NCBI GenBank assembly: GCA_024644745.1
Contig: JAHEHF010000013.1
Coordinates: forward strand, 1-50,336
Direction of reading: 5' to 3'
Source: Flavobacteriaceae bacterium
GTDB taxonomy: Bacteria > Bacteroidota > Bacteroidia > Flavobacteriales > Flavobacteriaceae
Length of the DNA stretch: 50,336 bases
Each line of letters starts with the position of its first letter. Within the stretch, counting starts at the first letter, position 1. A program made the position numbers and the translations under genes. Below the pieces are notes generated by a model that made no database searches, had not been told where the DNA came from, and saw nothing but the letters and a program-made list of their open reading frames with translations. Shown piece after piece: positions 1 to 8,435 of this stretch.

Positions 1-1948
1 TCTTTTGCGCGTCCTCATACAAATGTGTCGCCTGCTCTCCCACCACCTCATCCTTGAGAATGGCCGGGTATTTCCCGTGCAGGTCCCAGGACTTGAAAAA
101 GGGCTGCCAGTCTATAAAAGGCAACAGGTCCTTCAGACTGATCTGATTGAGCCGCTGTATGCCCATTTCTTTGGGCTGCCCGATCATTGCAGGATCCCAG
201 TTGATCTTGTACTTATTCTCTCGGGCCTGAGCCAGTGAGACATATCGTTTTGTTTTTCCCCTCTTCAGAAATTTTTCCCTGAAGTCCTCATAATCCTTTT
301 TCAGGGCAAGGCTATAGGCACTGGCTGTTTTTTTGTTCAACAGGTCGCCCACTACCGTGACTGCCCTGGAAGCATCGTTCACGTGTACCACGGCATTCTT
401 GTACTCGGGGTCTATCTTGACCACTGTATGCGCTTTCGAAGTTGTGGCTCCCCCGATCAAAAGCGGGATTTTAAGCTCCCTCCTTTCCATTTCCCTGGCC
501 AGGTATACCATTTCATCCAGGGAAGGGGTGATCAGTCCTGAAAGCCCTATAGCGTCTACATTTTCGCTGATGGCTGTTTCGATGATCCTTTCAGGGGGCA
601 CCATCACCCCCAGATCTACAATATCATAATTGTTACAGCCCAGCACAACACTCACAATATTCTTTCCGATATCGTGAACGTCGCCCTTGACGGTAGCCAT
701 GAGTATTTTCCCCACGGCCTGTTGCTCGTCTCCCTTCTCGGCTTCGATAAAAGGATTCAGGTAGGCCACGGCTTTTTTCATGACCCTGGCCGACTTGACC
801 ACCTGCGGTAAAAACATTTTCCCTGATCCAAAGAGGTCTCCCACCACGTTCATCCCTATCATCAGGTGACCTTCGATCACCTCAATGGGTTTTTCAACCG
901 CCAGACGGGCCTCTTCCACGTCTGCTATGATATAGGCGTCAATTCCTTTGACAAGGGCATGCGTGATGCGCTCCTGCAAGGGATCCCTGCGCCAGGCCTG
1001 ATCTTCTGTGACATCTTTTTTACTGCCCACAACGGTCTGCGCAAAGTCGAGCAATCGCTCTGTGGCATCGTCACGCCTGTCAAGGATCACGTCTTCCACC
1101 TTTTCAAGAAGATCCTTGGGAATCTCGTCGTATACCTCCAGCATGGCAGGGTTCACAATACCCATGTTCATGCCGGCCTTGATAGCGTGGTAAAGAAAAA
1201 CGGAGTGCATGGCCTCCCGCACAGGGTTGTTCCCCCTGAAGGAAAAAGAAACGTTGCTCACTCCTCCGCTGACACTTGCATTGGGTAAATTTTCCCTGAC
1301 CCATCGGGTGGCTTCAATAAAATCAATGGCATTGCGCCTGTGTTCTTCCATCCCCGTGGCGACCGGAAAAATATTCAGGTCAAAGATGATGTCCTCACTG
1401 GCAAATCCGACCTTTTCGACCAACACCTCATAGGACCTTTTCGCAATTTCGATCCTTCTTTCATAATTGTCTGCCTGGCCCACCTCGTCAAAGGCCATCA
1501 CGATCACGGCTGCACCGTAACGCTTGATCCGGGTCGCTTCCCATATAAATTTTTCCTCACCTTCTTTCAAAGAGATGGAATTCACCACACATTTGCCCTG
1601 GGCCACCTGCAGGCCGGCTTCAATGATCTCCCATTTGGAACTGTCGATCATGATGGGAACACGGCAGATATCAGGTTCGGCTGCGATCAGGTTCATGAAC
1701 CTGACCATGGCCTCCTTGCCGTCGATCAATCCGTCATCCATATTGATGTCGATGATCTGGGCACCTCCGTCTACCTGGTGTCTTGCAATATCAAGGGCCT
1801 CGTCAAACTTCTCTTCTTTGATCAGACGCAGAAATTTTCGGGAACCCGCCACATTGGTGCGCTCCCCCACATTGATGAAATTGCTGTTCTCATTCATCAC
1901 CAGGGGTTCCAGTCCGGATAAACGCATATATTTTTTCGCTGTCTTCAT
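1..1948 (-). CDS. metH: Cobalamin-dependent methionine synthase, pterin/B12 half (partial at window edge)
   Basis: This is the second half of a split MetH. It should move a methyl group from methyl-tetrahydrofolate through cobalamin to homocysteine bound on the separate N-terminal protein (2233-3240). About 649 codons are visible before the window ends, so the 3' end is missing. Seen: an N-terminal pterin-binding block beginning near residue 24 with [12 protein letters not shown], the cap helices, then a B12-binding Rossmann domain with the DVHDIG motif at about residues 423-428; His425 is the expected lower cobalt ligand. The start of the SAM-binding reactivation domain follows. Start chosen: ATG at 1948, three bases after the stop of the gene before it. 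It is the last visible gene of the operon under the SAM-I riboswitch at 8228-8323. The split into two polypeptides is seen directly; that they act as one complex is inferred. Confidence 0.95.
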   Translation of the reverse strand, partial: MKTAKKYMRLSGLEPLVMNENSNFINVGERTNVAGSRKFLRLIKEEKFDEALDIARHQVDGGAQIIDINMDDGLIDGKEAMVRFMNLIAAEPDICRVPIMIDSSKWEIIEAGLQVAQGKCVVNSISLKEGEEKFIWEATRIKRYGAAVIVMAFDEVGQADNYERRIEIAKRSYEVLVEKVGFASEDIIFDLNIFPVATGMEEHRRNAIDFIEATRWVRENLPNASVSGGVSNVSFSFRGNNPVREAMHSVFLYHAIKAGMNMGIVNPAMLEVYDEIPKDLLEKVEDVILDRRDDATERLLDFAQTVVGSKKDVTEDQAWRRDPLQERITHALVKGIDAYIIADVEEARLAVEKPIEVIEGHLMIGMNVVGDLFGSGKMFLPQVVKSARVMKKAVAYLNPFIEAEKGDEQQAVGKILMATVKGDVHDIGKNIVSVVLGCNNYDIVDLGVMVPPERIIETAISENVDAIGLSGLITPSLDEMVYLAREMERRELKIPLLIGGATTSKAHTVVKIDPEYKNAVVHVNDASRAVTVVGDLLNKKTASAYSLALKKDYEDFREKFLKRGKTKRYVSLAQARENKYKINWDPAMIGQPKEMGIQRLNQISLKDLLPFIDWQPFFKSWDLHGKYPAILKDEVVGEQATHLYEDAQK

Positions 1949-1951
1949 GTT

Positions 1952-2233
1952 CTACTGATAATGCTCTACGGTTGGAAAAGGCTCATAAAAATGATGCAAC
2001 TGCTTTTTCCACTCCTGATATTCATTTGATTTTCTAAATCCTTTTTGATGGTCCTCAAGGGTTTCCCATTCGACCTGAAGCAGGTATTTGTCATCTTCCT
2101 CCATGCATTTTTTCAAGCTATGGGAAATATAACCCTGCTGGCAATTTATGAGTTCAGCTGCCAGCGCGAACTGCTTTTCAAATGCCTCTGACCTCCCTTT
2201 GACAATATGCAATATGGCGACTTCCAATACCAT
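1952..2233 (-). CDS. Small antibiotic-biosynthesis-monooxygenase (ABM) fold protein
   Basis: A 93-residue protein that looks like a single ferredoxin-like dimeric alpha/beta domain of the ABM/YgiN type: an N-terminal strand (VLEVAILHIVKG), a helix, and the LLQVEWETLEDHQKGFRKS segment that is typical of these folds. Family members include quinol monooxygenases, haem-degrading enzymes and many proteins of unknown role; no specific substrate can be read here. Its ATG shares the A of the preceding TAA stop (TAATG), and its own stop lies three bases before the next gene. It is therefore translated tightly between the two halves of MetH. This suggests a role linked to methionine synthase or cobalamin redox state, but that is inference from position only. 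Confidence 0.8.
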   Translation of the reverse strand: MVLEVAILHIVKGRSEAFEKQFALAAELINCQQGYISHSLKKCMEEDDKYLLQVEWETLEDHQKGFRKSNEYQEWKKQLHHFYEPFPTVEHYQ

Positions 2234-3240
2234 TACACTGACTCGCTTTCAGGGGTTCTTGGCGCGTACCTTTTTGCCAGTTCGGCAATGGCCCTGATGT
2301 GGTCGGGCGTTGTACCACAACAGCCGCCTACAACATTCACCAGGTTCCGCTTCATATAGGCCTCTATCTGTTCCGCCATTTGTTCAGGCGACTCTTCGTA
2401 TTCCCCGAAGGCATTGGGCAGTCCGGCGTTGGGATGCGCCGAAATCGCCAGGTCCGTTTTGGGAGCAATGGCCTCCAAATGCGGCTGCAGCAGATTTGCC
2501 CCTAAGGCACAGTTAAAGCCTATGGTCAGCAAAGGAATATGCGACACCGAGATCAAAAAAGCCTCTGCCGTCTGACCCGAAAGGGTTCTTCCGCTGGCAT
2601 CCGTAATGGTACCACTTAACATGATGGGAATGTCAAGTCCCCTTTCTTCTTTGATCTCCTCGATGGCAAAAAGCGCTGCTTTGGCATTCAAGGTGTCAAA
2701 AACGGTTTCCACCAGCAAGAGATCTGCCCCACCATCAAGCAGGGCCTCGGCCTGCTGCTTATAGGCAACCCGAAGTTCTTCAAAGGTGACGGCCCTGAAT
2801 CCGGGGTCATTCACGTCAGGCGACATGCTGGCGGTTTTATTGGTGGGCCCCATAGACCCGGCCACAAACCTGGGTTTGTGCGGTTCTTTTCGGCTGAACT
2901 CAGCGGCCACCTCCTTTGCGAGCCTTGCTGATTCATAATTCAGTTCATACACAAGCTCCTCCATGGCATAGTCTGCCATGGCAATGGTCGTTCCCGAAAA
3001 GGTATTGGTTTCAATAATATCGGCTCCCGCTTCCAGATACTTGCGATGGATCTCTTTGATGGCCCCGGGTTGGGTCAGTGACAGGAGATCATTATTCCCC
3101 TTGAGCAGGATCTCATAATCCCTGAACCGCTCACCTCGATAATCTTCTTCACCAAACTGAAAGGCCTGTATCATGGTGCCCATAGCACCATCCAGGACCA
3201 GGATCCTTTCTTTTAAAATTTTTTCGATTTGTTCTCTCAT
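2233..3240 (-). CDS. metH: Methionine synthase, homocysteine-binding half
   Basis: A homocysteine S-methyltransferase domain protein of about 335 residues, equivalent to the N-terminal module of full-length MetH. Seen: the [10 protein letters not shown] opening, ETNTFSGT, and the zinc/homocysteine ligands as FNCALGAN followed by GGCCGT near the C terminus. Zinc held by these three cysteines activates the homocysteine thiol. Start: an earlier in-frame start exists at 3273, but ATG at 3240 overlaps the stop of the DUF2061 gene as ATGA, which fits translational coupling and the normal family N terminus ([18 protein letters not shown]). It lacks pterin and cobalamin domains, which are supplied by the gene ending at the window edge. 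Homocysteine methyltransferases such as MmuM share this fold, but the context makes the MetH module by far the better reading. Confidence 0.93.
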   Translation of the reverse strand: MREQIEKILKERILVLDGAMGTMIQAFQFGEEDYRGERFRDYEILLKGNNDLLSLTQPGAIKEIHRKYLEAGADIIETNTFSGTTIAMADYAMEELVYELNYESARLAKEVAAEFSRKEPHKPRFVAGSMGPTNKTASMSPDVNDPGFRAVTFEELRVAYKQQAEALLDGGADLLLVETVFDTLNAKAALFAIEEIKEERGLDIPIMLSGTITDASGRTLSGQTAEAFLISVSHIPLLTIGFNCALGANLLQPHLEAIAPKTDLAISAHPNAGLPNAFGEYEESPEQMAEQIEAYMKRNLVNVVGGCCGTTPDHIRAIAELAKRYAPRTPESESV

Positions 3241-3485
3241 AAGCCTCTTTTGCCCCATTTGATCAAGTTCCAAATTCTTTCATGGAAAAAGTATAAAAAC
3301 ATTTTAGTAAAAATCTCTATGCCTCCGATAGATACAGCTGTTTTGATCTGTCCCGTCAGCACATAGGAGATCACGATGGTATCAAGGGTGCCAAGTGTTC
3401 TCCAGGTAATTGCTTTGACAATGCTCCGTCTTTTGGTCTCCCCCTTCCTGTAATGATCTTTGCTCTTTGATTGAAACAATACCAT
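3237..3485 (-). CDS. DUF2061 small membrane protein
   Basis: An 82-residue protein with two predicted hydrophobic segments (around [20 protein letters not shown] and the [20 protein letters not shown] region). The pattern [17 protein letters not shown] and the closing [11 protein letters not shown] are characteristic of the DUF2061 family of small predicted membrane proteins of unknown function. In Bacteroidota such genes are, to my knowledge, often found near sulfate assimilation genes. Here the gene lies between metZ (4 bases upstream) and the N-terminal metH half (4-base overlap), inside the SAM-controlled operon. A role in transport or membrane handling of a sulfur compound is possible but not shown. 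Confidence 0.85.
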   Translation of the reverse strand: MVLFQSKSKDHYRKGETKRRSIVKAITWRTLGTLDTIVISYVLTGQIKTAVSIGGIEIFTKMFLYFFHERIWNLIKWGKRGL

Positions 3486-3489
3486 GATT

Positions 3490-4662
3490 TCAAATGTTTA
3501 AGGCTTGTGATAAGTCTTCTACAATATCTGAAATATTTTCCAATCCTACAGATACCCTGATCAGTCCGTCAGAGATGCCCACGCCTGCCCTTTCTTCAGC
3601 AGACAATTTGCTGTGTGTTGACGAGGCGGGATGGGTCACGATGGTCCTTGTATCGCCCAGGTTGGCCGACAAGGTGCACATCTTGATCCTGTTCAGAAAA
3701 TTTCTGCCTTCTTCAATGCCTCCTTTCAGCTCAAAAGCCACAATGTTGCCCCCTTTTTTCATTTGCTTCACAGCGATCTCATACTGGGGATGTGATTTCA
3801 GAAACGGGTATTTTACCCAGTTGACCTGCTCGTGCTTTTCAAGATATCGGGCGAGGTCCATGGCGTTTTCACAGTGTTTGTCAACCCGAACAGCCAACGT
3901 TTCAAGGCTCTTTGACAGGATCCAGGCATTGAAAGGCGACAGAGACGGACCGGTATTTCTTGAAAACAAATAGATCTCACGTATGAGTTCTGCCCGACCA
4001 ACGGTAATGCCTCCTAGCACCCGGCCCTGACCATCCATGAGTTTCGTGGCTGAATGAACCACCAGATCAGCTCCGAATGCAATGGGTTGCTGCAGGTAAG
4101 GTGTTGCAAAACAATTGTCAATGACAAGCAGGATCCCGTGTTTCTTTGCAAAGGCACCCAAAAATTCAAGATCCAGGATTTCCAGACCCGGATTGGTCGG
4201 AGTCTCTGCAAAAATAATTTTGGTCTCCGGTCTTATCAGGGCTTCGATGCGGTCTACCTCCTTGATGTCGAAATAGGAGGTTTCAATGTTCCATTTGGGG
4301 AAATACTTGGTAAACAGGGCATGAGTCGACCCAAATACGGATCTGGCCGAAAGCACATGGTCTCCGCTTTCCAGCAGGGCACCAAGGGTGGAAAATATGG
4401 CCGCCATCCCCGAGGCAAAGGCATAACCGCTCTCTGCGCCTTCCATGGCAACGACCTTGTCCACAAATTCTGTATTGTTCGGGTTGGAGAACCGACTGTA
4501 TATGTTTTTTTCCTTTTCTTCAGCAAAGGAGGCCCTCATATCTTCCGCATCGTCAAAAACAAAGCTGGAGGTCAAATACATGGCACTGGTGTGCTCGCTG
4601 TATCCCGATCGGGGCATCTGGTTCCTGATCGCCCCTGTTTCAAATTCTTTTTTACTACTCAT
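3490..4662 (-). CDS. metZ: O-succinyl/O-acetylhomoserine sulfhydrylase, MetZ type
   Basis: A 390-residue PLP enzyme of the Cys/Met metabolism family (cystathionine gamma-synthase fold). It should form homocysteine, or cystathionine, from an activated homoserine ester. Seen: the YSRFSNPN and ASGMAA signatures, the cofactor aspartate in VIDNCFATPY, and the PLP lysine at about residue 207 in SATKLMDGQGR. The DGQGR sequence after the lysine is typical of MetZ rather than MetB or MetC. Because the upstream gene encodes an acetyltransferase (MetX), the substrate here may be O-acetyl- rather than O-succinylhomoserine. The start lies 30 bases after the MetX fusion's stop, so the two are co-transcribed. 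A separate MetY is encoded at 8436-9710, giving two candidate enzymes for the same step. Confidence 0.88.
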   Translation of the reverse strand: MSSKKEFETGAIRNQMPRSGYSEHTSAMYLTSSFVFDDAEDMRASFAEEKEKNIYSRFSNPNNTEFVDKVVAMEGAESGYAFASGMAAIFSTLGALLESGDHVLSARSVFGSTHALFTKYFPKWNIETSYFDIKEVDRIEALIRPETKIIFAETPTNPGLEILDLEFLGAFAKKHGILLVIDNCFATPYLQQPIAFGADLVVHSATKLMDGQGRVLGGITVGRAELIREIYLFSRNTGPSLSPFNAWILSKSLETLAVRVDKHCENAMDLARYLEKHEQVNWVKYPFLKSHPQYEIAVKQMKKGGNIVAFELKGGIEEGRNFLNRIKMCTLSANLGDTRTIVTHPASSTHSKLSAEERAGVGISDGLIRVSVGLENISDIVEDLSQALNI

Positions 4663-4692
4663 GATCTGTTTTTTTATTTGATCCTTTAGTGA

Positions 4693-7600
4693 TCATACTG
4701 CTTTTTCAGTCAATCTTAATATGTCTCCAAAAACCCCTCTTGCTGTTACCTGGGCCCCTGCTCCTGCACCCTGGATCACCAGGGGTCTTTCTCCGTAGGA
4801 TTCTGTATAAATTTCAAAAATCGAATCTGAACCTTGCACCTGCCCCAAAGAGCTGTCTTTTGATACCGATACCAGTTTCACTTCAAGCTTCCCTTTTGTC
4901 TGGCTCAGGTCTCCTGACAACACCCCTACATAACGCAACACATGATCTTTTTCCTGCTTTGTTTTGATCGCCTGGTATTCCTCATTGAGGTCGGTCAGTC
5001 TTGCGAGAAAATCAGCCGCACTCCCCCCTCTTAAGGGCTCCGGGATCAGGTTTTGTATCCTGACGTCCTCAAACTCATTTTCAAGGTCCAGTTCCCTTGC
5101 CAGGATCAGCAGCTTTCTGGCCACGTCATTTCCGCTGAGGTCCTCTCTCGGATCGGGTTCCGTAAACCCCTTGTCAACAGCTTCCTGAAGGATCTCACTG
5201 AAGTCTTTGTCCTGTGCCGAAAAATGATTGAACAAATAACTCAGGGAACCTGAAAACACCCCGTTGATCCTGGTGATGTTCTCGCCCGAATGATGGAGCA
5301 ATTTAATGGTGTCTACCAAAGGAAGGCCTGCGCCTACATTGGTTTCATACAAATAGTTCTTTTCGTTTCGCTTCAGCGCTGAACGCAATTCCTTGTAAAA
5401 GGAGAAGTTCACCGTATTGGCGATCTTGTTCGAAGACACCAGGTCAAAGCCATTTTCGACCAGGGGAATATAATTCTGTACAAAATCTCTGCTCGCCGTA
5501 TTGTCTACAGCGATCAGATTCTCCAGGTGGTTCTTCCTGGCAAAACCGATCACGTCATTGATCGTGAAGCCCTTTTTGCTTTGCTCTTCCAGGGATTTCT
5601 GCCAATCGTTACCGATCCCCTCGCTGCTCAATAGCAGTTGCTTCGAATTGCTCAAAGCGAAAATATTGATCTTGATGTTCCTTCTCTTTAAAATATCCTG
5701 CCTGCTCTTCAGGATCTGTTCTATGAGTGTTCCTCCCACGAGCCCCACTCCAAAAACTGCAATGTTGATATTGGTGGAAACCCCGAAGATCTGTCCGTGG
5801 ATCACATTGACCGCCTTGTTCAGGTCCTTCTCTTCCAGCACCAGACAAATATTGTCTCCGGTTATGGTGTTGTTGATCAAAATGGGCTGCACTTTATTGA
5901 CCGACAAAGCATTATAGGCCTTATGGAAATTAGACAGGTTCTGACCAATGATCGAAACAACAGACAGGTCCTCCTTGACGTGTATCCTCGTGACGTCTTT
6001 CATTTTCAAATCAAGTGCAAATTCAGCTTCCAAAGCCTCTTGGGCACGCAAGGCATCATTTGAACTGACCACGAAGCCAATGCCCCGCTCAGAGGATCCC
6101 TGTGAAATAATGCTCACACTGACTCCGGCCCTGCCCAAAGCTGAAAATATCCTGGCATCGACCCCTATTTTACCGAGCAGACCGCGTCCCTCCAGGTTGA
6201 TCAGCGAGACATTTTTTTGAACCGTGACAGATCTGATGCCTTTTTTGGTTGCGTGAGACTTGATCAGGGTTCCTTTATTTTCCTTGTCAAAAGTATTCAA
6301 CAACCTCAGCGGAATATTTTTCTCCACCAGGGGAATAATCGTTTTGGCATGAAGAATATTGGCGCCAAAACCGGCCAGCTCATTGGCTTCCTGGTAGGTC
6401 AGCTCATCGATCATCTGCGCGTTCGACACAAGATCAGGATTTGCCGTATAGATTCCGTTGACGTGGGTATAGCTTTCCAGCTCTGCCGCATCGAGATAAT
6501 TCGCGATCAGGGATGCAGAATAATTGCTGCCATTTCTTCCCAGCGTGGTGGTTTCTCCCTTGCTGTTTGAGGCGATGAAGCCCGTGATCAATTGCAGGGC
6601 GTGCCCGTTTTTGGCAAAGTGCTTTATGACATTTTCCTTTGATACTTCATCCAGAACCAGTGCTTCCCCAAAGTTGCTGTCGGTTTTGATCAATTCTCTG
6701 GAGTCGACAGCCTTACTGGCAATTCCCTTGTCATTAAGCATTCTGCTCAAAGCCTTGACAGACAAAATCTCTCCTTGTGCCAGCACCCTGTCTTTGATCT
6801 TGCTGCTGTAATCGCCGAGCAATTCAACACCTTCGAAAATTTGACCCAGCAGCTCAAACTCATGCGAAAAGTCGAATTCAGGAACCGGCAGGGTCTGGTA
6901 AGCTTTAAATGCTTTGAAATCGTCCTGATAGTCTTCTCCCTTTTTTGCCTTTTCAAGGATGTTTTCAAGGGCATCCGTTGAAGGACCCCTTGCCGATAAA
7001 ACAACAGTGAAATTTTCCTGGGCTGCGACCTTCTCGCTGATGATGTTGATGACACTGTCGAGGCCCTTGCCATTGGCCAGTGACCGGCCTCCGAACTTTA
7101 ATACCTTGATGCGCTTCTTTTTTAAGCTCTTGGCTTTGGGCTGAGAAAAAACAGGCTCCAGTATTTTGGCCATTTGCTCAAATTCGATCAGAAAAGCATC
7201 ATGACCGTGAATGGATTTGATCTCTTCATAACTGTTGTCCACTCCTGCCTCGTTCAATAATTTCTGGGTCTCTTTATTTTCTTTGGGGACAAAGAAAAAA
7301 TCAGAATCCACCCCCACTTGTATGACCTTTGACCTGATAGGGCTTACCACTTCATTAAAAGTACCTCTGTTTCTGGTGATGTCAACCGAGCTCAAGAGGT
7401 GATTCATCATTTTATAGGTTGGCAGCGAAAACCTGTCTTCCAGTTTCCGGCCATGGTGCAGTAACCAGCTCTCTGTATTAAAATTGCCCTGCTCCTCGTT
7501 CCTGGTCCTGTTGAACTTCTCTTTGAACGAATCGGCCGTCCTGTAAAAAAGCATGGCCATCATCCTCGCATCATGAACGGGCTTGCTTGAATTCGAGAGG

Positions 7601-8112
7601 ATCTGCTGCTGGGTTTTATTATGCGCAAGAATCCAGTCTGAGGCTTTCCAGTCTGAGGCCACAGGGATCAGGTTTTCGATCAGTTCGGGATAAAGCACCG
7701 CCAGTTCCCATGCAATGCCGCCTCCCAGTGAGCCTCCAATGGCTGCAAAAAGCCGGTCAACATGGATCGCTGCCAGTCCTTGTCCGAACAACCTGGCAAT
7801 ATCCCTGGCCGTAAAGTCCTCATAATTATCAATTCTGTTTTTTTCAATCTCGTCATAACCATTGCCGGGAATGTTAAAAGCGATCACGGTGTACTTATTG
7901 GTATCGATCAATTTTCCCAATCCGATCAGCGACTTCCACCAGCCGGTATCACCGGCCACGTTGGAGTTACCGGTCAAAGCGTGGTTCACCAGCACCACAG
8001 GTGCCTTGCCTGCAGGCTGACCAAATAACTGATATGACAAATCAAATTCAGGATAAAAATACCCTGATTCGGTCGTGAAATTATGCAGTGTTATGTAATG
8101 TAAATTCTTCAA
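4693..8112 (-). CDS. thrA: Three-domain fusion: homoserine O-acetyltransferase - aspartokinase - homoserine dehydrogenase
   Basis: A 1139-residue fusion that covers three steps of the aspartate pathway. Residues about 1-325 are a MetX-type alpha/beta hydrolase: NHALTGNSNVAG oxyanion region, nucleophile Ser128 in GGSLGG, and likely Asp271 and His304 (SDFFF, GHDAFL). Residues about 334-620 are an aspartokinase (KFGGRSLANG at 339; the usual motif is KFGGTS, so Arg replaces Thr at 343; GRNGSNYSA at 525). Two ACT-like regulatory segments follow (about 630-775). From about 781 comes homoserine dehydrogenase with NAD(P)-binding FGVGLVGG, SNKIANT and GVFSGSLSYL. The only usable start after the in-frame stop at 8125-8127 is TTG at 8112, a weak codon. 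The SAM-I riboswitch lies upstream at 8228-8323. ThrA-type AK-HSD fusions are common; the added MetX head links the threonine and methionine branch points in one chain. Confidence 0.95.
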   Translation of the reverse strand: MKNLHYITLHNFTTESGYFYPEFDLSYQLFGQPAGKAPVVLVNHALTGNSNVAGDTGWWKSLIGLGKLIDTNKYTVIAFNIPGNGYDEIEKNRIDNYEDFTARDIARLFGQGLAAIHVDRLFAAIGGSLGGGIAWELAVLYPELIENLIPVASDWKASDWILAHNKTQQQILSNSSKPVHDARMMAMLFYRTADSFKEKFNRTRNEEQGNFNTESWLLHHGRKLEDRFSLPTYKMMNHLLSSVDITRNRGTFNEVVSPIRSKVIQVGVDSDFFFVPKENKETQKLLNEAGVDNSYEEIKSIHGHDAFLIEFEQMAKILEPVFSQPKAKSLKKKRIKVLKFGGRSLANGKGLDSVINIISEKVAAQENFTVVLSARGPSTDALENILEKAKKGEDYQDDFKAFKAYQTLPVPEFDFSHEFELLGQIFEGVELLGDYSSKIKDRVLAQGEILSVKALSRMLNDKGIASKAVDSRELIKTDSNFGEALVLDEVSKENVIKHFAKNGHALQLITGFIASNSKGETTTLGRNGSNYSASLIANYLDAAELESYTHVNGIYTANPDLVSNAQMIDELTYQEANELAGFGANILHAKTIIPLVEKNIPLRLLNTFDKENKGTLIKSHATKKGIRSVTVQKNVSLINLEGRGLLGKIGVDARIFSALGRAGVSVSIISQGSSERGIGFVVSSNDALRAQEALEAEFALDLKMKDVTRIHVKEDLSVVSIIGQNLSNFHKAYNALSVNKVQPILINNTITGDNICLVLEEKDLNKAVNVIHGQIFGVSTNINIAVFGVGLVGGTLIEQILKSRQDILKRRNIKINIFALSNSKQLLLSSEGIGNDWQKSLEEQSKKGFTINDVIGFARKNHLENLIAVDNTASRDFVQNYIPLVENGFDLVSSNKIANTVNFSFYKELRSALKRNEKNYLYETNVGAGLPLVDTIKLLHHSGENITRINGVFSGSLSYLFNHFSAQDKDFSEILQEAVDKGFTEPDPREDLSGNDVARKLLILARELDLENEFEDVRIQNLIPEPLRGGSAADFLARLTDLNEEYQAIKTKQEKDHVLRYVGVLSGDLSQTKGKLEVKLVSVSKDSSLGQVQGSDSIFEIYTESYGERPLVIQGAGAGAQVTARGVFGDILRLTEKAV

Positions 8113-8227
8113 ATTCTTTACGATTTAATCGGTGTGATCTGACAGCCATCCTGAGACGGTTTCAGATGAATTAAGGTTTTGAAAGAAATTATTATGAGAA
8201 AGGAAATTGACAGTTGCATTGGTATGA

Positions 8228-8323
8228 GTTATCTTTCCTAATGGGTAGAATTTAGCACCTTCTTTATAAATAAAGGGTTGCTAAGGCTTCAATGGGTCTA
8301 ATCCCTCTGCCTTTCTTAATAAC
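8228..8323 (-). promoter_or_regulatory. SAM-I (S-box) riboswitch
   Basis: Read on the minus strand, this 96-base element has the conserved S-box core in the right order: GTTATT (P1), AGGCAGAGGGA, the loop bases GACCC, TTGAAGCC, AGCAACC, a short A/U-rich P3 hairpin, AAGGTGCTAAATTC, and the closing GATAAC that pairs with the 5' end to form P1. It lies about 115 bases upstream of the MetX-aspartokinase-homoserine dehydrogenase gene. SAM binding is expected to reduce expression of the whole operon. I see no clean poly-U terminator between aptamer and start codon. An ATCTGA/TCAGAT stem at about 8144-8170 may be part of the expression platform. Confidence 0.93.
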
Positions 8324-8350
8324 AATATCTTATTTTAATGAACTTTGCTG

Positions 8351-8381
8351 CAAAGAAACACAATTATTCGTTTCTGCACAA
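8351..8381 (-). promoter_or_regulatory. Probable promoter of the methionine operon
   Basis: On the minus strand TTTCTTTG (8358-8351) resembles the Bacteroidota -7 element TAnnTTTG with T for A at the second position. A TTGTG (8381-8377) lies about 18-20 bases upstream, near the expected -33 spacing. Transcription would start about 20 bases before the SAM-I aptamer. No better match lies between the metY terminator and the riboswitch. Confidence 0.45.
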
Positions 8382-8393
8382 TTTTAGTCTCAT

Positions 8394-8425
8394 AAAAAGT
8401 TGCCCCTCTCATGAAAGAAGGGCAA
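8394..8425 (-). terminator. Intrinsic terminator of metY
   Basis: On the minus strand TTGCCC (8425-8420) pairs with GGGCAA (8405-8400), followed by C and a run of five T. It starts 11 bases after the metY stop codon and separates metY from the operon that begins with the SAM-I riboswitch. Confidence 0.8.
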
Positions 8426-8435
8426 GCTTCGTTGG

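Noticed and set aside
866-1288. Plus-strand open frames inside the metH region
   Set aside because: They lie opposite the clear MetH reading frame and encode no recognisable protein.
4054-4689. 211-codon plus-strand frame opposite metZ
   Set aside because: Shadow of the metZ gene; low-complexity, no family features.
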